Below are positions 43,643 through 52,729 of a DNA stretch of 64,000 nucleotides, one piece after another. Location: contig NZ_CP026692.1 of assembly GCF_002949795.1 (NCBI RefSeq), positions 3,704,545 to 3,768,544 on the forward strand, read 5' to 3'. Made by a program: the position numbers and the translations under genes. This stretch comes from Nostoc sp. 'Lobaria pulmonaria (5183) cyanobiont'. Its GTDB lineage: Bacteria > Cyanobacteriota > Cyanobacteriia > Cyanobacteriales > Nostocaceae. Positions within the stretch are counted from its first letter, which is position 1, and every line of letters begins with the position of its first letter. The notes under the pieces are model-generated. The model saw nothing but the letters and a program-made list of their open reading frames with translations. It was not told the origin of the DNA and did no database searches.

Positions 43643-44176
43643 AGATGTTAAATGCTCCCTTTCCACCAGTAGTAACTGGATCAATCTTTTCCAAGCTAAT
43701 GTTTGGCATATCTTTCAGGTTGTCAGCAACAGAATCCTTCAATAAAATTCATACTTACAGAGGTTTAGAAATTTTCATGTAAAGGAATGAAAAACAAAAT
43801 AGTAAATATGAATTTTTTGGATAAATTTTGCAAATACCCTTGCTCTAGAAGTTTATTAAAGCATTTTCATTTGAAATCAAACAAGTACATAAATGTCATA
43901 TATTTATCTCTGCTGCAAGATATTTTTAGTTACTGCCTCACAGATTAGTTTTTTGTCAATATATAAGTATCACAACTTTGAACATATAATGTCGTAAATA
44001 TTATATTTACACATATACATGAATAATTTGTCAATAGATAAAATTCATATCTTTAGTTAAAATGTATTAATTTTGATAACAGAAAATTAAATATAAATTA
44101 TTAATTAAATATTGCTATATTGGGAGACAATTCATTGTAGGCGGTAGTTTATTGTTATTTAAACTAGCTCAAAACA
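43643..44176. other. divergent promoter region between the NRPS island and the surface cluster
   Basis: This 534-base stretch is very AT-rich, with no open frame of useful size and no strong hairpin. It should contain the promoter of the HDO-racemase-NRPS group on the minus strand and of the pentapeptide-repeat gene on the plus strand. Confidence 0.5.
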
Positions 44177-45100
44177 ATGATTGCCCAAGAAATTATCAAA
44201 CGCTATGCAGCTAAGGAAAGAGATTTTCAACACCTGAATTTAAGCCAGATTTATTTACAGGGTGTTGATTTTAGTGGTATTGATTTTAGCTATGCTAACC
44301 TCAGTAGTGCTAATCTCAGTGAAGCTAACTTAAGTTGTGCCACCCTGGTTTGGACAGATTTAAATCGAGCGGACTTCCAAAAAGCCAATTTGCAAAACGC
44401 AAACTTGTTAAATGTGAGTCTACTGTGGGCAAACTTAAGTTACGCTAATCTAACTAGAGTAAACTTAACCAATGCTCACTTAAATTATGCCAGGCTTGAT
44501 TCTGTCTGCTTAAGAGAGGCAAATTTAACAGAGACTAATTTAGAAAAGGCTTGTTTGACTCAAGCAGACTTAACTGGGGCAAACTTGTTTAAAGCAAGTC
44601 TCAAAGCTACAGACTCTACTGGTGCTATATTTGATGATGCCAATCTGCGGCAATCCAACTGGGAAGGAGCGATTTTGTCTACTGCTTCTTTACGACGAGT
44701 TGATTTAGAAGGAGCACAATTACAGGATACTATTTTAAAGGGAGCTGACTTAACAGAATCAGATTTAATTAAATCGGACTTGAGTAATGCAGATTTGAGT
44801 GATGCAATTTTACGTCAAGCTGCTTTGGAGTTAGCCTGTTTATTTAATGCAGACTTGAGTCGTGCTGATTTAAAGTTAGCTTCTTTATTTAACGCCAATT
44901 TAGAGGAGGCGGTTCTAAATGGGGCAAATTTGAGTGATAGTGATTTAAGACACGCAAATTTGACAAATACTCAATTAGAGGGGGTAAATTTTTCCAGTTC
45001 TCGCGTTAAAGGAGCGCTATTTACTGACGCTATTGGATTAACTTTTCAACAAAAGCAATGGTTGAGAAAAAATGGAGCATTAAATATTTCTGATTTTTAG
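44177..45100 (+). CDS. pentapeptide-repeat protein
   Basis: A 307-residue protein built almost entirely of A(D/N)Lxx pentapeptides from about residue 20 to 285, for example ANLSSANLSEANLSCATL and ADLTGANLFKASL. This folds as a right-handed quadrilateral beta-helix. A short C-terminal helix (LTFQQKQWLRKNG) follows, as seen in many cyanobacterial members. It has no signal peptide or membrane segment. Such proteins are common in cyanobacteria and mostly lack known function. It is 52 bases upstream of the AAA protein gene on the same strand and may be co-transcribed with it. Confidence 0.93.
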   Translation: MIAQEIIKRYAAKERDFQHLNLSQIYLQGVDFSGIDFSYANLSSANLSEANLSCATLVWTDLNRADFQKANLQNANLLNVSLLWANLSYANLTRVNLTNAHLNYARLDSVCLREANLTETNLEKACLTQADLTGANLFKASLKATDSTGAIFDDANLRQSNWEGAILSTASLRRVDLEGAQLQDTILKGADLTESDLIKSDLSNADLSDAILRQAALELACLFNADLSRADLKLASLFNANLEEAVLNGANLSDSDLRHANLTNTQLEGVNFSSSRVKGALFTDAIGLTFQQKQWLRKNGALNISDF

Positions 45101-45152
45101 AATAATTGCTAATAGTAAATGGAGCCTTAAACACTTTTGGTTTTGAAAAAAG

Positions 45153-46511
45153 ATGAGGAGCATAGAACAAATTATCGAATCCACTGAAACATTAATCAAT
45201 AATAAGACAGGAAAATCGCTCTCATTTATTCAAAAAGCTGTCTTGTCAGCATCTCTATTGGAAACAAAAAAAAGTTACGGGCAAATTGCTATAGAAAATA
45301 ACTACTCTGAGAACTATATTAGGCAATTAGTTGCTCCTAAATTATGGCAACTACTTTCTACTACTTTTGGTGAGAAAGTTAATCGAACCAATTGTCGTGC
45401 TGTGCTAGAGCAACGACTAGACAATTCATCTTTGCAAACAATATCTCAGCCTACACAGATGCGGCAAAAGATAAATTTAGAACCTCCAGAAGGACAAGTT
45501 CCGCTTTCTTCTACTTTGTATATTGAACGGAACGTAGAACAAGTCTGTTATCAAGTAATTCTTCAACCTCGTGCGTTTATCCATATCAAAGCGCCACGAA
45601 AGATGGGAAAAACTTCTTTAATGACCAGAATACTTGCTTATGGTAGTTCGCGTAGTTATCATACTGTAAGGTTAAGTTTACATCGTGCTGAAACAGAAGT
45701 TTTTAGCTCATTAGAAAAATTTTTACGCTGGTTCTGTACCAATGTTACCTATCAGTTAGGAATCAAGTCAAAGCTAGATGAATATTGGGATGAAGATATG
45801 GGTGATTTGATGAACTGTACTATCTATTTTCAAGGGTATATATTACAGGAGATATCTACTCCCATTATCTTAGCATTAGATGAAGTAAATAAATTGTTTG
45901 AATATCCTCAATTGACTCGTGATTTTTTAGGACTATTGCGCTCATGGTATGAAGAAACTAGAGATATATCAATTTGGCAGAAATTACGAATTTTAATTGT
46001 TAAATCCACCGACATTTATATTAATTTAGATACTAATAAGTCTCCTTTCAATATAGGATTAGCAATTGATTTACCTGCTTTTACAAGATTGCAGGTAGAA
46101 GATTTAGCACAACGTCACGGACTCCAACTTACAACCTTGCAATTTGAACAATTAATGGCATTTACAGGAGGATTTCCTTACTTAGTGCGACTGGCGTTTT
46201 ATCATAGCGTTAAATATAAAATTCCTGTGGACACTTTAGTGCAAAATGCCACTACTGCTACTGGAATTTTTAGCGAGTATTTGCATAATCAGTTACATTA
46301 TCTTCTGCAAAATCCTGATTTGGTTGATGGTTTTCAACAGGTTATTAGGTTAACTGTACCAATTACCTTAGAGCAAGAAGTAGCATTTAAGTTAAAAAGT
46401 TTGGGGCTGATATATATGGAAGGAAAAACTGCAACAGTGAGTTGTGGTTTGTATAGAGAGTATTTTAGTGATTACTTAACTAAGAATACAGTAATTTTAA
46501 ATCATTCGTAA
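45153..46511 (+). CDS. AAA-like (AAA_35) ATPase with N-terminal vMAP-type HTH domain
   Basis: A 452-residue protein. Residues 1-100 match the N-terminal HTH domain of vWA-MoxR-associated proteins (KSLSFIQKAVLSASLLETKK, then YGQIAIENNYSENYIRQLV). The AAA_35 ATPase core follows, with Walker A as IKAPRKMGKTSLMTRIL, Walker B as PIILALDEVNKLF and the family strand LDLPAF-like segment AIDLPAFTRLQVEDLAQRHG. AAA_35 domains are STAND-like switches found in cyanobacterial signalling and conflict systems. Its neighbours, a pentapeptide protein, a TpsA exoprotein and a CHAT protease, suggest a sensor-effector set; the trigger is unknown. Confidence 0.82.
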   Translation: MRSIEQIIESTETLINNKTGKSLSFIQKAVLSASLLETKKSYGQIAIENNYSENYIRQLVAPKLWQLLSTTFGEKVNRTNCRAVLEQRLDNSSLQTISQPTQMRQKINLEPPEGQVPLSSTLYIERNVEQVCYQVILQPRAFIHIKAPRKMGKTSLMTRILAYGSSRSYHTVRLSLHRAETEVFSSLEKFLRWFCTNVTYQLGIKSKLDEYWDEDMGDLMNCTIYFQGYILQEISTPIILALDEVNKLFEYPQLTRDFLGLLRSWYEETRDISIWQKLRILIVKSTDIYINLDTNKSPFNIGLAIDLPAFTRLQVEDLAQRHGLQLTTLQFEQLMAFTGGFPYLVRLAFYHSVKYKIPVDTLVQNATTATGIFSEYLHNQLHYLLQNPDLVDGFQQVIRLTVPITLEQEVAFKLKSLGLIYMEGKTATVSCGLYREYFSDYLTKNTVILNHS

Positions 46512-46560
46512 TAAACAAAAAGCTGGTTCTGGGGCTTTCAAATTAGAAACGAGTTAACTC

Positions 46561-49500
46561 ATGTTTAAAGTAATAAATATTCATAGACAGTACTCTCAGT
46601 ACTTTAAAATATACACAATATTATTTTTTAGTAATATATTTACTTATTTTATTACCTGTTTTCACCCAGCTAATGCTCAAATAATACCTGATAACACTTT
46701 AGGAACTGAAAAATCTACCATTACCCCTCAGAATACTCGTGAATTAGTTGGTGGAGGTGCAATTCGCGGTGGTAATCTTTTCCATAGTTTTCAAGAATTT
46801 AATGTTAATCAAGGGCAGCAAGTTTATTTTACCAATCCAGCAGGCATTAATAACATCCTCACTCGCGTTACAGGAAACCATATATCTAAGATTTTGGGTA
46901 CATTAGGTATAGATGGTGCTGCAAATTTATTTTTGATTAATCCGAATGGGATTATTTTTGGTAAAAATGCTCGGTTAGATATCGCAGGTTCTTTTGTAGC
47001 TAGTACTGCAAATGCAATTAAATTAGGACAAAATGGGTTATTTAGTGCAACAGAACCACAAAATAGTAATTTACTCACAATTCAGCCAACAGTTTTATTT
47101 GCTAATGCCTTGTACCAACAACAAGCAGAGATTAGTGTAGAAGGAAATTTAACAATAGGTAGTGGGCAAACTCTGACTTTACAGGGAGATATTATTACTA
47201 GTAATGGTTCTCTTACCGCACCAGGGGGAACCGTGCAGCTTGTAGGAAATCAGGTAAGTTTATTAAATAATGCCAAGATTAACACTGATGCTATTAATAA
47301 TGGCAATGGCGGCATTGTAATTATTAAAGCAAACGATTTGACGCATTTTGAGGGTAATATTAGTGCCCGTGGCGGTGACAATTCTGGGAACGGTGGTTTT
47401 GTAGAAGTATCAGGTGGCAGAGTGGAATTTGCTGGTACTGTGGATACTAGTGCGTCAAATGGCTCATTTGGGAGATTACTGCTTGACCCGAAAGATATTC
47501 TGATTCAAGCAGGGGGCACTCTTAGCGGTCAAAGTTTGAGCCAAGCGCTAGCACTTAATAATGTCAGTTTACAAGCTAATAATGATATTACTGTTGATGA
47601 TGATATCACAGGCGTTGGGGCAAATAATCTTAACTTAGAAGCGGGGCGATCGCTCACCATAAATCCCAACCGCAGTATTATTATCAATGGTGGTAATTTT
47701 AACGCCAAAATTAACGATGAAAATGCGATCGCCATCGAAAGAGGTCCTGGAACAGCGCAGTTTTTCATGAACCCAGGTTCCCAAATCCTCACCAATGGCG
47801 GGAATGCAACGATTACATCAGGAAAGTTTGGCCAAACCAGTCAAATTAATACTACCAATGCATCTATCATTTCTGCGAAAAGTAGCGGGAATGGTGGCAA
47901 TATTGCCCTAAACGCTATCAATGATATTACAACTGGTAATTTAATTAGTGGGTTTTTCAACATACCCAATATCACCGACTCTATTAATAGCGGTGACATT
48001 ACTATCAACAGCACCGCAGGCGGAATTACTACTACTAATTATCTGTTAGCTAATGCTCAACAGCAAGCAGGAGATATTTCACTACTAGCCGCAGGTAATC
48101 TTAGCCTCAATGCCGCAGGTGACTTTCCTCGTTCAGGTAATATTGCTTCTATTGGAGACACACCAGGAAAAATTACATTTACTAGTGGTAATATCCTCTC
48201 TGGTAAAAATATCCGCATTGTCAATGCAAACTTAGGTGCTGGTAGAGGCAATGATATCACCCTTACCGCCCGCTCGATTTTTCTGGACACTACATCTATT
48301 TTTGCCTTGGCTAGGGGTAAAGGTCGAGGGGGAAATATGATTCTCAATGCTACAGATGACGTAGTAATGCGGACAAGCGATATTGGTACAAATTCTGATG
48401 CGGCATTGCCTGTAAATCTGCCTACTGGTGCTAGCGGCGATGCTGGAGATTTTACTCTCAATACTCGTCGGTTGAGCATTAGTCAAGATCCAACAGCTTT
48501 CTTTCCATTTAGAGCAACTTCCATAAGTACTGGAACTGACGCAAATACAACGGGTAATGCCGGGAATTTAACAATCAATGCTTCAGAATCCGTAGAACTT
48601 ATCGGTCGTCAACCCACAACCCCAATACTTACCCCTAGCCAATTGGTGAGCCAACTTCTACAAGGAACGGGAGTAGGTATAAGCACAAATGCTTTCGGAA
48701 GTGGCAACGCTGGGAAACTGACGGTTAACACTGGGCGCTTAGTGCTTCGAGATGCAGGTGGAATTACCACATTCCCGGTGTCAGGCAATGGCGGAGATTT
48801 AACAATTAATGCTACAGAAATATTGTTGCAGAATTTTGCCGGGATTCAAACAGCAACTGCTGGTTCTGGGCAAGCCGGGAATTTGACAATTAATGCTGAT
48901 AATGTAACGCTCACCGATAGGTCGATAATCAATGCAACGGCGCTAGCTGGTACGGGCAATGCTGGCAACTTAACTTTATCAGTTAAACAACTAAATGTCC
49001 GTGATGGTTCTATTGTCTCCTCAGCAACTACAGGAGAGGGGAATGCAGCAACATTAAATCTCAACGCTACCGACAAGGTAGAAGTGGTGGGGAATTTCGC
49101 AGACAATAGCAGTTTTCCCAGTACGATCGCAACGGCTTCCTTGAGTCCGATTGGTAATGCTGGGCCTTTGAATATTACGACTGGGGAGTTAATTGTCCAC
49201 CAAGGAGGAGAGATTACTACCGCTACAGTTGGTCAAGGAAATGGCGCACCCATTACAATTAATACCCGCACGCTGCAATTAGATAACGGTAGGATTAACG
49301 CTTCTACAGCTGGTGCTGGTAACGGAGGTGATATTACTATCAACGCTAACGAATCTGTAGAAGTTGCTGGGAATGGATTTGCAGACTTGCAAGAAAAAAT
49401 TATCAATCCAGCTTATGCGAGTACTCTCAGCCTGGCTAACTTTGACCAAGGAATCGTTGCTGTGAGTGCAGGCCAAGGTAAAGCTGGAAATGTTGTAATT

Positions 49501-50715
49501 CAAACCCCGAATTTTCTTAGCCGCAATAGTGGCATAATTGCTACTACCGCCTTGGGTCAAGGACAGGGGGGGAATATTACCATTAATACCAGTAATACTT
49601 TCGCGTTAGATAACTCTTTCATCGGTACAGGAACATTAACCAATGCCGAATCTGGGAATGTTAACCTAACAGCGCGTCAACTTACAGCCAAAGGCGGCGC
49701 ACAGGTATTTACTACTACCTTTGGTTCTGGAAAAGCCGGGGATTTAACAGTTAATGCTTTCGAGTCCATTGATTTAATTGACCCCTCCCAGCAGGGTTTC
49801 GGCTCAGGCTTATTTGCTTCTTCGGCTCAAACTGCTTCGGGAAACGGGGGAGACATTAATATCAACATTCCCAATGGTGACTTAAATATCCGCGATCGCG
49901 CAACCATTTCCGTCAGCGCTTTAGGAACAGGCAATGCTGGAGATATCAATATTGATGCCCGTTCAATTTTTCTTGATCAAGGTTCCATCACTGCTACCAG
50001 CGTTTCTGGACAGGGAGGTAACATCAACTTCAAGGTAGCCAATAACTTATTTTTACGAAATAATAGTCAAATTTCCACCCGTGCAGGAATAGAAAACAGT
50101 GGCGGTGGTAATGGTGGCAATATGGATATTAATAGTGGATTTATTGTTGCTGTCCCGCAAGAAAACAGCGACATCACCGCCAATGCTTTTGCTGGAAATG
50201 GTGGGAATATCAACATTACTAGCCAAGGTATTTTTGGCTTACAGGTTAGTGACAAACTCACTCCAAATAGTGATATCACCGCCAGTTCTCAATTAGGCAT
50301 CAACGGTATCGTTAATATCAATACCCCAGATGTTGACCCTACCAGAGGATTAACTCAATTGCCTTCTGTGCCTACCGATCCTGCAAATCAAATTGTCGCA
50401 GGTTGTCCCAGCAACGAAGAGGCGAATTTTGTGGTTAGCGGACGGGGAGGCTTACCAGAAGATCCCCGCCAAGTGTTGCATGGTCAGGTAGTTTTACAGG
50501 ATATGCGAGTAAGTGCAGATTCCCCAAATAAATCAGAGCAAATCAGCCATAGAAAAGTACCAGATATAAAAGGGCAACCACCATTACTAGAAGCTACTGG
50601 ATGGAGAATTAATCAACTAGGACAGGTGGAATTGGTGGCAAATATTACCACCCAAATACAACCTGATGGTGGGAGAAATAAAAGTGATTGTGGGAATTTA
50701 TCAGATCAACCGTAA
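46561..50715 (+). CDS. filamentous-haemagglutinin-type exoprotein (TpsA, two-partner secretion)
   Basis: A 1384-residue secreted protein. A hydrophobic signal segment ending near ANAQ is followed by the TPS domain (LFHSFQEFNVNQGQQVYFTN, NLFLINPNGIIFGKNARLDI), which targets the protein to an outer-membrane TpsB pore. The rest is a long beta-helix of irregular repeats rich in Gly, Asn and Thr (motifs such as GNAGNLTIN, GNGGDITINA). The C-terminus has a conserved region with two Cys-containing segments (IVAGCPSNEEAN, NKSDCGNLSD). It should be exported to the cell surface, acting in adhesion or as a sheath component. No TpsB gene is in the window. Antisense frames of 60-140 codons over it are shadows. 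Confidence 0.93.
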   Translation: MFKVINIHRQYSQYFKIYTILFFSNIFTYFITCFHPANAQIIPDNTLGTEKSTITPQNTRELVGGGAIRGGNLFHSFQEFNVNQGQQVYFTNPAGINNILTRVTGNHISKILGTLGIDGAANLFLINPNGIIFGKNARLDIAGSFVASTANAIKLGQNGLFSATEPQNSNLLTIQPTVLFANALYQQQAEISVEGNLTIGSGQTLTLQGDIITSNGSLTAPGGTVQLVGNQVSLLNNAKINTDAINNGNGGIVIIKANDLTHFEGNISARGGDNSGNGGFVEVSGGRVEFAGTVDTSASNGSFGRLLLDPKDILIQAGGTLSGQSLSQALALNNVSLQANNDITVDDDITGVGANNLNLEAGRSLTINPNRSIIINGGNFNAKINDENAIAIERGPGTAQFFMNPGSQILTNGGNATITSGKFGQTSQINTTNASIISAKSSGNGGNIALNAINDITTGNLISGFFNIPNITDSINSGDITINSTAGGITTTNYLLANAQQQAGDISLLAAGNLSLNAAGDFPRSGNIASIGDTPGKITFTSGNILSGKNIRIVNANLGAGRGNDITLTARSIFLDTTSIFALARGKGRGGNMILNATDDVVMRTSDIGTNSDAALPVNLPTGASGDAGDFTLNTRRLSISQDPTAFFPFRATSISTGTDANTTGNAGNLTINASESVELIGRQPTTPILTPSQLVSQLLQGTGVGISTNAFGSGNAGKLTVNTGRLVLRDAGGITTFPVSGNGGDLTINATEILLQNFAGIQTATAGSGQAGNLTINADNVTLTDRSIINATALAGTGNAGNLTLSVKQLNVRDGSIVSSATTGEGNAATLNLNATDKVEVVGNFADNSSFPSTIATASLSPIGNAGPLNITTGELIVHQGGEITTATVGQGNGAPITINTRTLQLDNGRINASTAGAGNGGDITINANESVEVAGNGFADLQEKIINPAYASTLSLANFDQGIVAVSAGQGKAGNVVIQTPNFLSRNSGIIATTALGQGQGGNITINTSNTFALDNSFIGTGTLTNAESGNVNLTARQLTAKGGAQVFTTTFGSGKAGDLTVNAFESIDLIDPSQQGFGSGLFASSAQTASGNGGDININIPNGDLNIRDRATISVSALGTGNAGDINIDARSIFLDQGSITATSVSGQGGNINFKVANNLFLRNNSQISTRAGIENSGGGNGGNMDINSGFIVAVPQENSDITANAFAGNGGNINITSQGIFGLQVSDKLTPNSDITASSQLGINGIVNINTPDVDPTRGLTQLPSVPTDPANQIVAGCPSNEEANFVVSGRGGLPEDPRQVLHGQVVLQDMRVSADSPNKSEQISHRKVPDIKGQPPLLEATGWRINQLGQVELVANITTQIQPDGGRNKSDCGNLSDQP

Positions 50716-50846
50716 CTGATTCACCCATCAATATTTAGATGCGATCGCCTGAGATAAATTCCGAACTACGGAGTCATGAACGTCAAACACGCAACACGAC
50801 GCAAAACCACGACGACAAACGAGAAAAAGACGGTAGTACAGATGAA

Positions 50847-51416
50847 TTAGAACCAAGTAGGAACATTATCATCCTCATCCTCTCCATCACTTACTTCTTC
50901 CGGATCATGTTCCCCCGTATCGTCTAAACCTCTATAAGAACTGTCTACGGCGGGAGCAGGTGCTAAGATCCACGAGTCATCAGCATTTTCCACGGTAGTT
51001 ATATAACCATCGTATTTTGTATCGGGAGCTAGCCTTTGATTACTGTAGGAGATGTTGCTGATGCGAACGCGATCGCCATAGCGAATTGGACTTGCATCGC
51101 CAGAAGCATTAGTAATCTGCCAGCTCTGTTTATCCTCATCATAGCCATCTTGCCAATAGTAACAATCATGGCTATCTGCGAAAGCTCCCAAAACATTATT
51201 GTTGCCTATTGCTGATTCTGTCGTGCTGATTTTGATGCGGCTGTTGGATTGAACCTCGCCATTGCCGCCCACAAGTTTAAGTTTTACTACTTTTTTTTTC
51301 TCTTGACCCAACTTCGGCCAATTGTAGCGTCCTTGATCAACCGCAATCCAGTATTTACCGCTCTCGTGTTTAAGATAAAAGTTATCATCAAACTTAACGA
51401 CATCTTGATCAGACAT
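50847..51416 (-). CDS. possible beta-trefoil (lectin-like) protein with acidic C-terminal tail
   Basis: A 189-residue soluble protein that I do not recognise with certainty. The segment NFYLKHESGKYWIAVDQGRY and the later YWQDGYDEDKQSWQITNASG, RYGDRVRISNISYSNQRLAP recall beta-trefoil proteins such as ricin-B or fascin types, where a Q/D-x-W or similar repeats. The last 30 residues are strongly acidic (DDTGEHDPEEVSDGEDEDDN) and probably disordered. The ATG at 51416 has AGGAG upstream; an earlier in-frame start adds 20 residues with no support. No signal peptide is seen. It lies next to the cyanovirin homologue on the same strand, which is consistent with a carbohydrate-binding role. Confidence 0.5.
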   Translation of the reverse strand: MSDQDVVKFDDNFYLKHESGKYWIAVDQGRYNWPKLGQEKKKVVKLKLVGGNGEVQSNSRIKISTTESAIGNNNVLGAFADSHDCYYWQDGYDEDKQSWQITNASGDASPIRYGDRVRISNISYSNQRLAPDTKYDGYITTVENADDSWILAPAPAVDSSYRGLDDTGEHDPEEVSDGEDEDDNVPTWF

Positions 51417-51694
51417 GAGGATGTTCTCCTGATTAATTACACATTTGTGTTGCCAAAACTTATCCAGAAATAGCAAAAGGTTTCTTGACGACCTCGACCG
51501 AAATCAGATCGCGATCTGTTTTTCAAGTCAATCTGTTCTAGATGAACTTCTGTAGCGATGTCTACGGCAAGCCCTACGGGTGACGCTCCTACGTCGCTAA
51601 CCGCTACCGCTAACGCCAGTTCCTTTATGCCGGGGAACCCGTCTAACAGATTGGCTCACCGCTTTGCGTCTACGCTTTTTATGATGATCGATCG

Positions 51695-52015
51695 CTAAAT
51701 CGTACCTGTATATTTTAATTCTCCATCAATATTTTCAATTCCATTTAAGACGATTGAGCTTTTGTTCGGCGAACCATCGCGCTTTTTGCAAGTGGCTGAG
51801 AGTACATCTCCATTAATAGAGATTTCGGTAGAACTTTGGTCGAAACTACTAGGTTGATTTGGGTCGGTTACTTTTAATTCTCCATCAATATTTTCAATTC
51901 CCATCAAGACAATTGAGGTTTGGTTCGGCGATTTATCGCGCTTTTCGCAAGTGGCTGATAGGACATTTCCGTTAACAGAGATTTCGGTGCAAGATTGTTG
52001 ATAGCTACTACTCAT
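51695..52015 (-). CDS. cyanovirin-N homology (CVNH) lectin-like protein
   Basis: A 106-residue protein made of two CVNH repeats with a period of 53 residues. Each has the pattern S-x-T/C-EIS-x-NGxVLSATC, then a SIVL-x-GIENIDGELK end, which closely follows cyanovirin-N (101 residues; its repeats end in DGSLKW and DGTLKY). Repeat one has the Cys9-Cys23 pair. In repeat two the first Cys is Ser62, so only Cys76 remains and the second disulfide of cyanovirin-N cannot form. CVNH proteins bind oligomannose glycans. No signal peptide is seen. The two halves are also very similar in DNA (51716-51815 and 51874-51975), indicating a fairly recent internal duplication or gene conversion. Confidence 0.85.
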   Translation of the reverse strand: MSSSYQQSCTEISVNGNVLSATCEKRDKSPNQTSIVLMGIENIDGELKVTDPNQPSSFDQSSTEISINGDVLSATCKKRDGSPNKSSIVLNGIENIDGELKYTGTI

Positions 52016-52729
52016 TAGCTTTTGGTTCTTCTATTTTGTTGATGAACAATTACTGATGTAACACTATACATACCTTACAATATCAAGTCAAAACAGAAAT
52101 CAATCTTTAACAAAAGTACAATGAGTTTTGATAACTTAAATAACTATATTATTAATATTATTAATTGCATAGTAACAAATTATATGTATTATAAAATATC
52201 TAAAAAACTATACTATTAACATTATTTATTGACTAATAACAAATTATATGCGTCAAAAAAGTATAAGAATGATATATTGACATAGAAAACCAAGTGCAAT
52301 TCTTTTATGGTGTCTAATTTTAGAATGTTAATAGCATGATATTAACCTTGTTTTATCAGTTTGAGATCACCCAATTGCTGAAAGGCTTTCAGAAGTTTAC
52401 TTTTCAATTTTTGGCTAGAAATTTTAGTTAATGTCAGAAAACAAACTCTCAAACCTTGGTTAAATCAAAGTTCCAGAGTCTAACTTCGATTCTTATTTTC
52501 CAACAGTGAAAAAACAAGGTTAAGTACGGCTCAGTAGCGTTTTCGATGCTCCACCCCGCAAGCTCCAAGTGATGTCTACTGAAGTTTTACTAATACCTCT
52601 TACATAGATGCTCTCTACCATTATGTGTAAATATTAGCTATACATACTTACTTAAGCAAACTTGATGTGATTAATCAACGCTAAAATTCCGAACTAAGAG
52701 TTATAAATCGCAAATTATTATGACCATTT
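52016..52729. other. 714-base AT-rich intergenic region
   Basis: This gap separates the divergent CVNH and CHAT genes. The part 52080-52320 is very AT-rich with near-repeats of ACAAATTATATG (about 52178 and 52250). No coding frame or RNA gene was seen. Promoters for both genes should lie here. Confidence 0.45.

Noticed and set aside
43685..44176. tRNA or small RNA gene in the gap upstream of the pentapeptide-repeat gene
   Set aside because: The stretch is too AT-rich and I could not form a cloverleaf or stable hairpin.
47529..49560. Antisense frames of 85-140 codons over the TpsA gene
   Set aside because: They mirror the repetitive Gly/Asn/Thr codons of the exoprotein and resemble no protein family.
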